From assembly GCA_964036275.1 (NCBI GenBank), contig OZ038436.1, positions 9,764,147-9,828,146 on the forward strand: DNA of 64,000 bases. Reading direction: 5' to 3'. Shown piece after piece: positions 1 to 8,091 of the stretch (its first letter is position 1; the number at the start of each line of letters is the position of its first letter). The notes beneath the pieces are model-generated. The model saw only the letters and a list, made by a program, of their open reading frames with translations. It was not told where the DNA came from and made no database searches. This DNA is from Litoditis marina (lineage: Eukaryota; Nematoda; Chromadorea; Rhabditida; Rhabditidae). Made by a program: the position numbers and the translations under genes.

Positions 1-200
1 CATCGGAACTGGTAGGCGGTGCCTGTAAGATCTGAGTCACTGATGTGAAATGTATTACGTAAAGCCTATTGATCTGCATAAGTATGATTGAAGAAGAATG
101 CATGAATTATCTCTACTTGTATTCAAGTTAATAAGTATAGAAGAACTATGATAACCGTAATGTGAGTTAATAGAGACATGAATTACTCATGGCACTTGCG
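1..200 (-). mobile_element. LTR (downstream copy) of gag-only element
   Basis: These 200 bases are repeated almost exactly at 3461-3534 plus 4700-4820, so they form one of two direct long terminal repeats around the gag region. The copy is cut by the window start, so its outer end is unseen. On the minus strand, the gag strand, this is the 3' LTR. The shared block ends at base 200 (GGCACTTGCG). The termini are not plain TG...CA, so the exact boundary is uncertain. Confidence 0.7.
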
Positions 201-214
201 CCTCCCATCTTTCC
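201..214 (-). other. Polypurine tract next to 3' LTR
   Basis: On the minus strand the sequence reads GGAAAGATGGGAGG directly before the LTR boundary at base 200. A purine run here is the expected plus-strand primer of reverse transcription, and its orientation agrees with the gag ORF. Bases 215-599 between it and the gag stop hold no recognisable protease, reverse transcriptase or integrase. Confidence 0.6.
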
Positions 215-599
215 GGGAAGTCCGACCCTGGACGTTAAAATAAATAAACACTACAAATGAATAATTTTGAATCTAATTTTGAATCGAAAATAGTTGTGAA
301 TCTAGAGAATTTGAAAATGAATTATTATACCGGACTTAGTGAGTACGTTAGTCATTGAAACGACTAAAAAAGGACGAAGAACACTACAAGAACGTCTGTC
401 AAAACTTTAAACACGAGCGGGGTAGATAAATACCTAACAAAAAACAGCAAACATTTAGAAAAGAAATGAACAAAAACGAGCAAACTTACTTTTTGCTCCA
501 TTTCCTGTTATCCGTACATCGGCTCGGTCGCTTTTCCTTAGCATCAACGTTTCATACTTCGGGGAGTCCAGATTCCTCCACGACTGAGGTTGCGTGATA

Positions 600-1595
600 T
601 CATCTTCTGTGTTTCTGAAAAACAAAACAGTGTTGTATTTGGTTACGGATAGTGCTGGCTAGGGAAAGGTTACTGGTTATGAACAGCCATATTGTCAAAA
701 ATATTCTCAAACGGATAATGAATTTGATAATGATCAACGTAACACACCGGAAACACTTAATATTGCTCATCAGTGCCGGCTGACTAATTCTGTTTTGAGA
801 AGTGTGATGGTTCTGATAAGGCCCGTCAAAGGCAGGCTGCGCGTTTGGTTGCCTACTCATCTCGTTTGTTTCATACTGACTAGATGATTTACCGTTTTGC
901 AAACCGCTGTCAACATTCAAATTCTGTATTAAGTTTATGAGAGCTTGAGACATTTCCGTGTTAGTTGGCGTCATTGTTCCAGAACGAGTTACCTCACCCA
1001 GCAAATTTTCAAAACGTAAAGCGCGATTAACAGCATCCTGAAAAGTTAAGGGGGAAGCCGCTTTTACATGGAAACGAATATCGAATTTCAAACCATCAAT
1101 GAACGCCTCTTGGGCTTTTTCTTCAGTGATAGCGCGCGCTTGACCTATTGTAGCTAGACGTGCCAACGATTTGACCCGGTTACTGTAATCTTCAATTGAC
1201 TCACCTTGTCTTTGACGAAGTTGCCGAAGCTGTTGCTTCGCGATCTCCTTTTTCTGTGGATCATCAAATGCCACACGTAGTCCGTCCTTCAATTGGTTAT
1301 ACGTGGTGGCTGGGGTTAGCAGTTCCTCTGCCCGGTCACGAGCAGAATGATCTAAGAATGCTAGCAAATTTTTCTTTTTGACTTCATCGGTCATTCGAGG
1401 ACCGGCGATCGCCAATACATCTTCAAAACGTCTTAGCCAGATGCGAAAGTCTGCCCCTGTACCGCCAGTACAGGTAGAGAGAGGTGATGATTGGTGGCCA
1501 AATAAAGGACCGAATACATTGACTTGCGGAGCATTGTCTACCTGCTGCGCCACTTGCGCCAGATTTTGATTCGAGTTGAATCTTCTCATGGACAT
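600..1595 (-). CDS. gag: Retrotransposon Gag (capsid/nucleocapsid), frame broken in zinc knuckle
   Basis: This 331-codon ORF resembles Retrotrans_gag capsid domains. It has the WLRRFEDV block, a helix-rich segment around KKKNLLAFLDHSARD, and the LRQLRQRQGESIEDYSNRV motif typical of LTR-element Gag. The open frame extends upstream to 1739, but ATG at 1595 is preferred because the upstream part is hydrophobic and unlike Gag. A nucleocapsid zinc knuckle starts with CFRC at 755-744; just after it the expected His-containing half is found only in another frame, which runs to about 667. That suggests a one-base frameshift or programmed shift. The rest in the annotated frame is AT-rich and not Gag-like. 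No pol follows, so the element would need enzymes from a relative. Confidence 0.8.
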   Translation of the reverse strand: MSMRRFNSNQNLAQVAQQVDNAPQVNVFGPLFGHQSSPLSTCTGGTGADFRIWLRRFEDVLAIAGPRMTDEVKKKNLLAFLDHSARDRAEELLTPATTYNQLKDGLRVAFDDPQKKEIAKQQLRQLRQRQGESIEDYSNRVKSLARLATIGQARAITEEKAQEAFIDGLKFDIRFHVKAASPLTFQDAVNRALRFENLLGEVTRSGTMTPTNTEMSQALINLIQNLNVDSGLQNGKSSSQYETNEMSRQPNAQPAFDGPYQNHHTSQNRISQPALMSNIKCFRCVTLIIIKFIIRLRIFLTIWLFITSNLSLASTIRNQIQHCFVFQKHRR

Positions 1596-2737
1596 TGTAT
1601 TTGAATAAGTCCCGGCAAAGGCAGGAAAGAAGGTCACACACTCAGTGCACAAGACTACAAAACAACACAGTAAAACTAGGGAGGGTTGAATCAGAAGAGG
1701 AATGAGATGTACCTTGACTGAGTAGGATGAGTGAAACACACCTGCAGTGGGGACTTACAAAGCAAACGAACGGTGAAGAAAGTAGCTTTCCTTCTGGAAC
1801 CGACACGAAGGAATGAGATGAGAAGCTATGAACGGGTGTTTATGAAAACATTATTCATCAATCATCTCCGCAAAAAAGTTCGGCATTCCTTTTAGCTAAC
1901 ATGTTCCCATCATCATATGTTTCCGGCGAGCCAATGTTTTGATGAAGAGCCGCGATAGTACTGTATTGAGTGTTGCGCGCGCTGTTGTAACAAAAAGGAT
2001 GCGAGAGAAAGAAAATTAATGAGACACCAGACAGTGACAAAGCATCCAACATGTATGTTCTTGTTCTCCAATTCATACAAGAAACCGGGCTTGGCTAAAG
2101 CAACGTGAATGGGCGATTCAGTTTTTCCACTAGAAACTTGGGTTATGATAGGGCTGCCGCAAAGGGATAAAAACGGCCGTCGGCGAGGCCGTAACAAAAC
2201 TCAGAACACATATCTGAGAGAAAACTTGGATTGGGTCCAGAAAACTTAATGATTGTTGAACTTGGAAATTAAGCTTCGGTTGCGATAGTGTAACTTAATC
2301 AGCGAGAGTTTTGCTGCCATGGTTCAGCTTTTACGAAAGTTCTCATGATGTCACTGCCATAAAAGAAAGCAAACCACAGCAAAAACAAATTCAGAAGTCA
2401 AATCGACGAGACAACCACACATTGTCATTTCGCTCTCCCAACAGAAAACAAAAATTTGGTTTTTGAGAAGCTGCCTCGGAGGGGCAAAAAAAAATCGCTA
2501 AACTTTAGTTTCTTCACGTCATAAATAAATAACACAAAACTGACGGGAAGGTCAACATAAAATGATTGGTACATTGGGGAAAATCAGTTCGCAAAAACAT
2601 CAGCTTCAACGTCATTTTGCAACCAAAAGCAATAATTCTCTTTTAAATACATTTCAACTTTCCATGAGGTGCCTCAAAAGGACACAAGCCGGCCGTCCGC
2701 GACGCCGCTAACACAACCACATTAGAAACCATAATCT

Positions 2738-3070
2738 GTGAGAAAACTTGGGGAATCACTACAATTGGTCACCTTTCTCAACCAAAATACTCCCGTTAGC
2801 ACAACAACTGATCAGCAAAACCACCCAATAGTTCCACCTCCACCGCTGCAACGGCGAAAATTCGAGGAGCTTAGTGAGTTAACCTATCGTATTCAAAGTA
2901 CTACATGGGCCCATAGTGCAGAGAAACAATCAAGAAAACTCAAAAAGCGGATAGGCCTATCATCATCCTCTGGTGGGGCGACCCCACCTAACAACACACC
3001 AGCGGGAGGGAACAACTCAACGGGGTCGAAAGGGACGACACTCACTGTCCGCAGCTCACTGCGCAACTAG
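2738..3070 (+). CDS. Unrecognised antisense ORF in the gag-element leader
   Basis: This open frame of 110 codons has no ATG (it opens at GTG) and ends TAG at 3068-3070. Composition is protein-like: a proline run (PPPPLQRRKF), a charged segment with KQSRKLKKRIGL, then a Ser/Gly/Asn/Thr-rich tail. Base composition is less AT-rich than its surroundings. It lies on the strand opposite gag. It could be the last exon of something, an antisense ORF of the element, or chance. No family is recognised. Confidence 0.25.
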   Translation: MRKLGESLQLVTFLNQNTPVSTTTDQQNHPIVPPPPLQRRKFEELSELTYRIQSTTWAHSAEKQSRKLKKRIGLSSSSGGATPPNNTPAGGNNSTGSKGTTLTVRSSLRN

Positions 3071-3231
3071 TGTCAAACCAAGTTTTCTCGGGCGCCCCAC
3101 CAATTGCGTGGACGGCATTACAGGAAAACGCAAGAAGTGGTGATAAGGCGCCACAAAGGGACACAAACAAGAACTATAACCAAGATAGGGAAACTTCTTT
3201 CATGAAAAAAAGAGAACCAAAACTTAAGATT

Positions 3232-3258
3232 GGGTGGGTGGGTGGGTGGGTGGGTGGG
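3232..3258 (+). repeat. (GGGT)n tract
   Basis: Six to seven perfect GGGT units stand in an AT-rich background. Four or more G3 runs one base apart are a classic G-quadruplex pattern on the plus strand. Confidence 0.9.
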
Positions 3259-3534
3259 AAACTAAAGAGCAAATAGAAAGAGTCGTTGGAGATTTACCAG
3301 AGCTGCTACCAAAGAGGTGTGTGCGAGTAGGAAGTATTCCTATGAGCTCGCATGCACAAACAAACAAAGAAAGAAGATGGATTCATATAACAGATCGAAT
3401 AAATAACAGAAAATAAAGCCGAGCCGTCCGTCTCGGGTCGCGGGAGAGAAGTCCTTTTCTCATCGGAACTGGTAGGCGGCGCCTGTAAGATCTGAGTCAC
3501 TGATGTGAAATGTATTACGTAAAGCCTATTGATC

Positions 3535-4699
3535 ATTCCACCATTTGTGTCGGTCGTGTGAGGTGACCCCTCTCTCGATTGATTACTATGCCATCACCTC
3601 GTCCAAAAATGGTACCACTTCGAACCCATTTTTCCACCCTTTTGAGTGAAATCAAAACTCTCAACGACAAACTCGACTCTCTGACCCAATCTCTACCTAC
3701 TATTATTCAATCCCAACTTCACCACTTCAATGATCGTCGATGTCTCACCATTTATGGCCTACCAGAGGATACTTCAACAAAGAAAAAGGTGAATGCAGTT
3801 TTCAATTTGGTCTCCGTTTCTCCATCTAATATTTCTATTCTTCACCGTTTGGGTAAACCTCGTCAAGATGGTTTACCTCGTCCACTCAAAGTATCTATCA
3901 AAGATGGTATTCCGTTTCCTCGTCTTATTGATCTTTCTACTGCTATGAAGTCTGATGCTTCTATGTCAACTTTTCATGTTCGGAAGTTCGAGACCCCGGA
4001 ACAGCGAAAGGCCGGATTCCTCGCCAGACAATCGAAACGAGACGCCGCCCGAGCTGAGGTCACCGACCAAACTACAACACCAACACCGTCTGCCGATCCT
4101 ATTCTGCCAATTGAAATGGAGTTAGTTGAACAAACTAGAAATGTCGTTTCCAATCTTGTGTCCGCATTTCCATCTCCAAATGCTATATCAACCCGTACAA
4201 CCCCTGTTCATTTTGATGATCAACCTGCTATCCAAAGTCCCGTTCCTGTTAAAGTTACACAAATATCTGATGATCCTTCTCCTATGTGTGATACACCATC
4301 CATTATTGACTCTCCATCGTTCCATGATGCTCTTGATGATGCTTCTTTGAAATGTGTAAATGACAATGTTGACATATTGTATAATATGCAGCTGAGTGGA
4401 GTTTCTATGCGTGAACGTTACAGCTGTTTCCATGGGTGCTATCAATTGACCCCTCATCTAGCCCCAATTGTTTCTGACGTGTACTTTGATCGCTATGGTT
4501 TCCGTTTCAACATCAATCAATCTTGGGTACCTCTTCCATCTCTGTCTTCTAACTGAGCCTCATTGACATCAACAACAAATGCTATTAGCAACTTTCTTCA
4601 TGTACCTGTTTTTCTTTTGTTTTCTCAAATGTCAGTTTGAATAGTTTACATTTTGTGATTTCATATTGGTCTATTATTATACTGATAAACATTATTATT
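3535..4699 (+). mobile_element. ORF1-only non-LTR retroelement (half-LINE) inside the LTR
   Basis: The unit is defined precisely by comparison with the uninterrupted LTR at 1-200. It has about 50 bases of leader, one long ORF (3588-4556), about 140 bases of 3' UTR and a 3' tail of ATT repeats (CATTATTATT), the kind of short microsatellite tail made by several LINE clades. No reverse transcriptase or endonuclease is encoded. The target shows a five-base replacement instead of a clear duplication. Family knowledge: mammalian HAL1 elements have this ORF1-only design; the comparison is by analogy. Confidence 0.65.
3588..4556 (+). CDS. LINE ORF1-like nucleic-acid-binding protein
   Basis: 322 codons, start ATG at 3588 (MPSPRPKMVPL), stop TGA. 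Residues about 10-45 look like a short coiled coil (LLSEIKTLNDKLDSL). They are followed by RRCLTIYGLPED and, about 45 residues later, ILHRLGK with RPLKVSI, the pattern of the RRM-like fold in ORF1 proteins of animal CR1/L1-type elements. The C-terminal half is Ser/Thr/Pro-rich and acidic. No CCHC knuckle is seen. ORF1 proteins bind element RNA and act as nucleic-acid chaperones; here that role is inferred. The ORF is uninterrupted, so the insertion is probably recent. Confidence 0.65.
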   Translation: MPSPRPKMVPLRTHFSTLLSEIKTLNDKLDSLTQSLPTIIQSQLHHFNDRRCLTIYGLPEDTSTKKKVNAVFNLVSVSPSNISILHRLGKPRQDGLPRPLKVSIKDGIPFPRLIDLSTAMKSDASMSTFHVRKFETPEQRKAGFLARQSKRDAARAEVTDQTTTPTPSADPILPIEMELVEQTRNVVSNLVSAFPSPNAISTRTTPVHFDDQPAIQSPVPVKVTQISDDPSPMCDTPSIIDSPSFHDALDDASLKCVNDNVDILYNMQLSGVSMRERYSCFHGCYQLTPHLAPIVSDVYFDRYGFRFNINQSWVPLPSLSSN

Positions 4700-4820
4700 A
4701 AGTATGATTGAAGAAGAATGCATGAATTATCTCTACTTGTATTCAAGTTAATAAGTATAGAAGAACTATGATAACCGTAATGTGAGTTAATAGAGACATG
4801 AATTACTCATGGCACTTGCG

Positions 4821-5130
4821 ACATCAAGCAATAAAGAAGGGGACATGAACATTTTCACTGTGACGCAACTTGACTTGGTTTATTTACATCCAGATTTATT
4901 TTCATGTTTTAGTCCCTAATTGTGTATTCGTATGTGATTGAGTGTTTTGAAATCATTTTCGCACTTCTATAGGGTATTTTGAGCATACCCCGTACGCAAC
5001 TCCCCTATCGGTGTCATTACGTAAGCCGCTTTTCTGAGAAAACGAAGCAAGATAGGGATATAAAGGGATATATTTTTGATAATGGTTTTTCATTTGCCAT
5101 AGGGTCAGTTTTTTTACTCAAAAGTCAAAA
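4821..5130. other. Non-coding stretch, nothing recognised
   Basis: AT-rich sequence between the retroelement and the first duplicated block. No ORF with protein-like composition and no clear repeat is seen. Confidence 0.5.
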
Positions 5131-5134
5131 TTAA

Positions 5135-5660
5135 AGCGGGACGGATTCTTTAACCCCGAATGGGCGTAATTTGTACAAAGACTTTGGCAGCGTCTCAATA
5201 AAATTTCGAAAGGTTTCTTTTCAGCAGAGAAGTTCTTTTAAAAGTGTTTTTGATCCCTTGCTGAAAGAAAGGTGAGTCGCTCACAAAAATTTATAATTCT
5301 TGGAAAAACTTTAAAGAAGGACGATTATGTGGTCCAATCGCAACGCTTCAGTCCTTTAAACCGCAATATATTTTTCAATTGCAGTTTAAAGGACCGATGT
5401 AACGGGATTGGTCCACATAATCGTCCTTCTTTAACAGTGGAACTTTGCATGGCACGCTGCCAGGTTCGCAAATTACGGGAACCATAATAAATGAATTTGT
5501 TGTTAATAGGCTAATAGTTCAGTTGCGAGAAAATTATCACTGTTGATGAGCCAGCCTCACCCTTATAGAGGGTGCGAAACATTCGAACGCGTTTGTTGAC
5601 GGTCGCTACTCAAAACAGAAATCATTCATTTCACAGCTTCGACTTTGGCAAAAACAAGAA
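5135..5660 (+). repeat. Duplicated non-coding block, copy 1
   Basis: It matches 6632-7075 over its length, with shared landmarks (TTGATCCCTTGCTGAA, AATTACGGGAAC, AGCCTCACCCTTATAGA, CGCTACTCAAAACA). This copy contains a MITE at 5311-5434 that the second copy lacks. It also carries one unit of the dispersed TGTTTC/TATA motif at 5562-5592 (minus). Confidence 0.85.
5311..5434. mobile_element. MITE-1 copy a (TTAA-flanked palindrome)
   Basis: 124 bp running from TTAA to TTAA. The two arms (AAGAAGGACGATTATGTGG and its complement) pair almost throughout into one long hairpin with a short AT loop. The paralogous block at 6632-7075 lacks it, giving a natural empty site. TTAA targets and 3' dependence on a larger relative suggest a piggyBac-like or related driver; that is inference. 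Confidence 0.9.
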
Positions 5661-5884
5661 AACGCTTTGTTTATCTGTGTCTGTTCACAATAATATAAAC
5701 GTTTTTATTGTGAACATTTTTATTGTGAATTTATCAACTTTTTCATGTAATCAGTGGTTTTTCAGACTGTGTCTGAGGTTCAATCACCAAGTAAGCTTTC
5801 AGAAAACGGTGAATAGTATTCATTCAGAAGTCGAGTATACCACTGAAACCTGGCTGTAAAATTCTTATTTACACAACTAAGATA

Positions 5885-5985
5885 AACTATAACGTTGTTC
5901 TGTAACAAACATTAATAACCTATCTATGCAGTTTAAACTGTGTACAACCAATGAATCGATAAATCTATTGAAAACTGTTTTCGAA
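5885..5985 (+). repeat. Diverged copy of the MTO1 3' end
   Basis: About 100 bases here (AACCTATCTATGCA, ATCGATAAATCTA) resemble 8010-8105, which spans the MTO1 stop codon and start of its 3' UTR. Roughly 75% by eye. It lies about 2.1 kb downstream of the gene and carries no ORF. Confidence 0.6.
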
Positions 5986-6171
5986 TTTTACTTTTTTAAT
6001 ACTGAAAAGACGTTTACGACCGTAAAACTAATACCGAATGACGATTTAAAACGTGTTTACGCTAATTTTGTTACGTATAGTAATCAACTTTATATTGTTT
6101 TGTTCTCTAGCACTGTTAACTTGTTACGCTTCATTCTTATGGAAAGTGCGTAACATTCAAGCGCTTTAGTT

Positions 6172-6362
6172 GAATTCCACTCTCTTTTCCAACCACTTTC
6201 AGCTTCTAACCTTCGAACGCACAATTTTCAAGCTCAGTTTCCACTCGTTTTAAAGATTTTCCTGAATCTTTCCAAATTTTAAACGTATCGTAAACCTGTC
6301 TTGCAGTTCGAATATTTTGCGTTTGAAGGTTAGGAGTGGTTGGAAAAGAGAGTGAAATTCCA
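6172..6362. mobile_element. Foldback/MITE-like inverted repeat
   Basis: The left arm (about 6172-6226, with CACTCTCTTTTCCAACCACT) and right arm (about 6310-6362, with AGTGGTTGGAAAAGAGAGTG) are inverted copies of about 50 bp around an 80-bp centre. No ORF of note. Confidence 0.75.
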
Positions 6363-6631
6363 TTAACGCGCGCGAATGTTGCTTCCATAAGACTGAGGCG
6401 ACCAACAAGTTATTAGTGCATCGCTGACAAAGGTAATACCCACGGCCACTACTTATTTCTTAACTACCTTAGTGTGCATGATACTTTTTCGTGAACAAAA
6501 TGCTAGAAAAATTCATAAAAGCGTGAGAAACAAAAATGGTTTAAGTTGAAGTAATAAAATATATTTTATGAATATTTTTCCAAATTTCATTGAGCAACGT
6601 GTTTCTAGAAAAACAAAGTATCAGTTACTAC

Positions 6632-7075
6632 CGTTAACCCCAAATGGGCGTATTTTGTATAGTCATTCCTTCTGAGACATTGGCAGCGTATCAATGACAT
6701 TTCGGATGAATGTTTTTCCGACCAAAAAAGTTCTCTGAAAAGTGTTTTTGATCCCTTGCTGAACGAAAGGTGAACCGCTCATCTAATTTAATATTTATTG
6801 GAAAACTTCAACAAGTTGAACAACAGCCTGGAACTTTCATTGTCGCTCTGCCAACTTCGTAATTGAAATTACGGGAACTATAACAATGAACTTGTTGTCA
6901 ATAGGCTATATGTGCTATCTAACAATTCACTGAATGATTGTTCAAAGTCAATTACTGTTTGTCAAACAGCCTCACCCTTATAGAAGGTGCGAAACATTGG
7001 AAAGCGTGTGTTGACGACCGCTACTCAAAACATAATTCATTCATTTCATAGCTTCGGCCATGGCAAAAACACACT
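6632..7075 (+). repeat. Duplicated non-coding block, copy 2
   Basis: Partner of 5135-5660 without the MITE. It carries a unit of the dispersed motif at 6979-7009 (minus), followed by a third at 7381-7410 outside the duplication. Confidence 0.85.
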
Positions 7076-7629
7076 TTCTATACTTACATTGATCTTTCTG
7101 ATCACATATTACGAACATTCTTGTTCTGGACAAACATATATTTTATAGAACTTCAGCGTTCTCACACTCCATTAGGTTCCTATATTACAAAGCGCAGTGC
7201 AGGTTTTTCAGAATGTTTACTGTTTACCTAAACAAGAAATTTTAAAACGTATACTATTCTGTGTTGCACGAAATATTCGCACTAATTTTATGCTATTGGC
7301 CCGCCTACGCAAACTTATTTTTTAAGGGCATTACAACTGGAATACGATGTAAAACTATTTACAGCCAGTCAGTCTCACCCTTATAGGAGGTTCGAAACAT
7401 TCGAGTGCTTTTATGAGCTGTCGCTACGCTAAATATACCCGGGTTTTAAATTATCGTAGGAACAAACCGCGGTTTCAATAGAATTGTGTCCTTTATGCTA
7501 AATAAACAAAGTTTGTATATCAACTAATAACTGTTCAAGGCTAACTTTATTCACTCTCTGCCTAAACTTGAATGATTGAATATACCTGTTCTTTTGCATT
7601 TAAGAAATTTTTGTGTGAAGTTCAGGGCC

Positions 7630-7924
7630 AATTCACTGGAGAACCGTGTCCTTCCCGAACCAAACCGCGAACCAGTCACTGGAGAACCGAACCGAATCGA
7701 CCAAACCGCTATCCGGAACCGACCGGTTCTCCAGTGAATGCTTCGAACCGAACCGGAATTCACTCATTACGACCTGTTTGTTTAATCCATGATTAATTTT
7801 CGTTCGGTTCGAAGCATTCACTGGAGAACCGGTCGGTTTAGAAGTCGGTTCGGTCGGTTCGGTTCGGTTCTCCAGTGACCGGTTCGCGGTTCGGTTCGGG
7901 AAGGACTCGGTTCTCCAGTGAATT
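7630..7924. mobile_element. Foldback element rich in CGGTTCGGTT
   Basis: Two arms of about 125-130 bp (7630-7758 and 7800-7924) are inverted copies at roughly 90% identity around a spacer of about 40 bp. TTCACTGGAGAACCG or its complement occurs several times within the arms, so smaller hairpins are nested in the large one. The arms are much richer in G+C than the surroundings. It ends about 170 bases downstream of the MTO1 stop codon. Confidence 0.85.
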
Positions 7925-7979
7925 CGCCGAAGTTCAGACAGTAAAAACCCTCAGTTTTTCCTGGACAAAATGTTGTTAT

Positions 7980-8091
7980 GAACGCGGGATTTAATTTAAT
8001 AACAATTTTAACAACTTCATGTAACAAACATAACAATAACAACCTATCTATGCAATATAACCTATGTACAATCAGTAAATCGATAAATCTA
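7980..8091 (-). other. MTO1 3' UTR
   Basis: The TAG stop is at 8094-8092. An ATTAAA variant poly(A) signal occurs about 100 bases beyond (near 7992-7997 on the plus strand, TTTAAT). No AATAAA is nearer. Confidence 0.4.

Larger units (their letters stand above)
1596..3460 (-). other. Long leader of the gag element
   Basis: About 1.9 kb lies between the upstream LTR and gag (read on the minus strand). It holds no pol gene. A GC-richer block at about 2150-2215 recurs at about 2665-2750 at roughly 70% by eye (GGCCGTC followed by GCCG), with shorter echoes near 2450 and 3150. A primer-binding site could not be fixed because the inner edge of the upstream LTR is not visible. Confidence 0.4.
3461..4820 (-). 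mobile_element. LTR (upstream copy), split by an insertion
   Basis: Bases 3461-3534 match 1-74 and 4700-4820 match 80-200. The copies differ by about one base in the first block. The intact copy has five bases (TGCAT) where this one has 1165 foreign bases. On the minus strand this is the 5' LTR. Base 4821 onward differs from base 201 onward, which fixes the outer edge near 4820. Confidence 0.75.

Noticed and set aside
1196..1641. Plus-strand and out-of-frame ORFs over gag
   Set aside because: Shadows of the gag reading frame without independent protein character.
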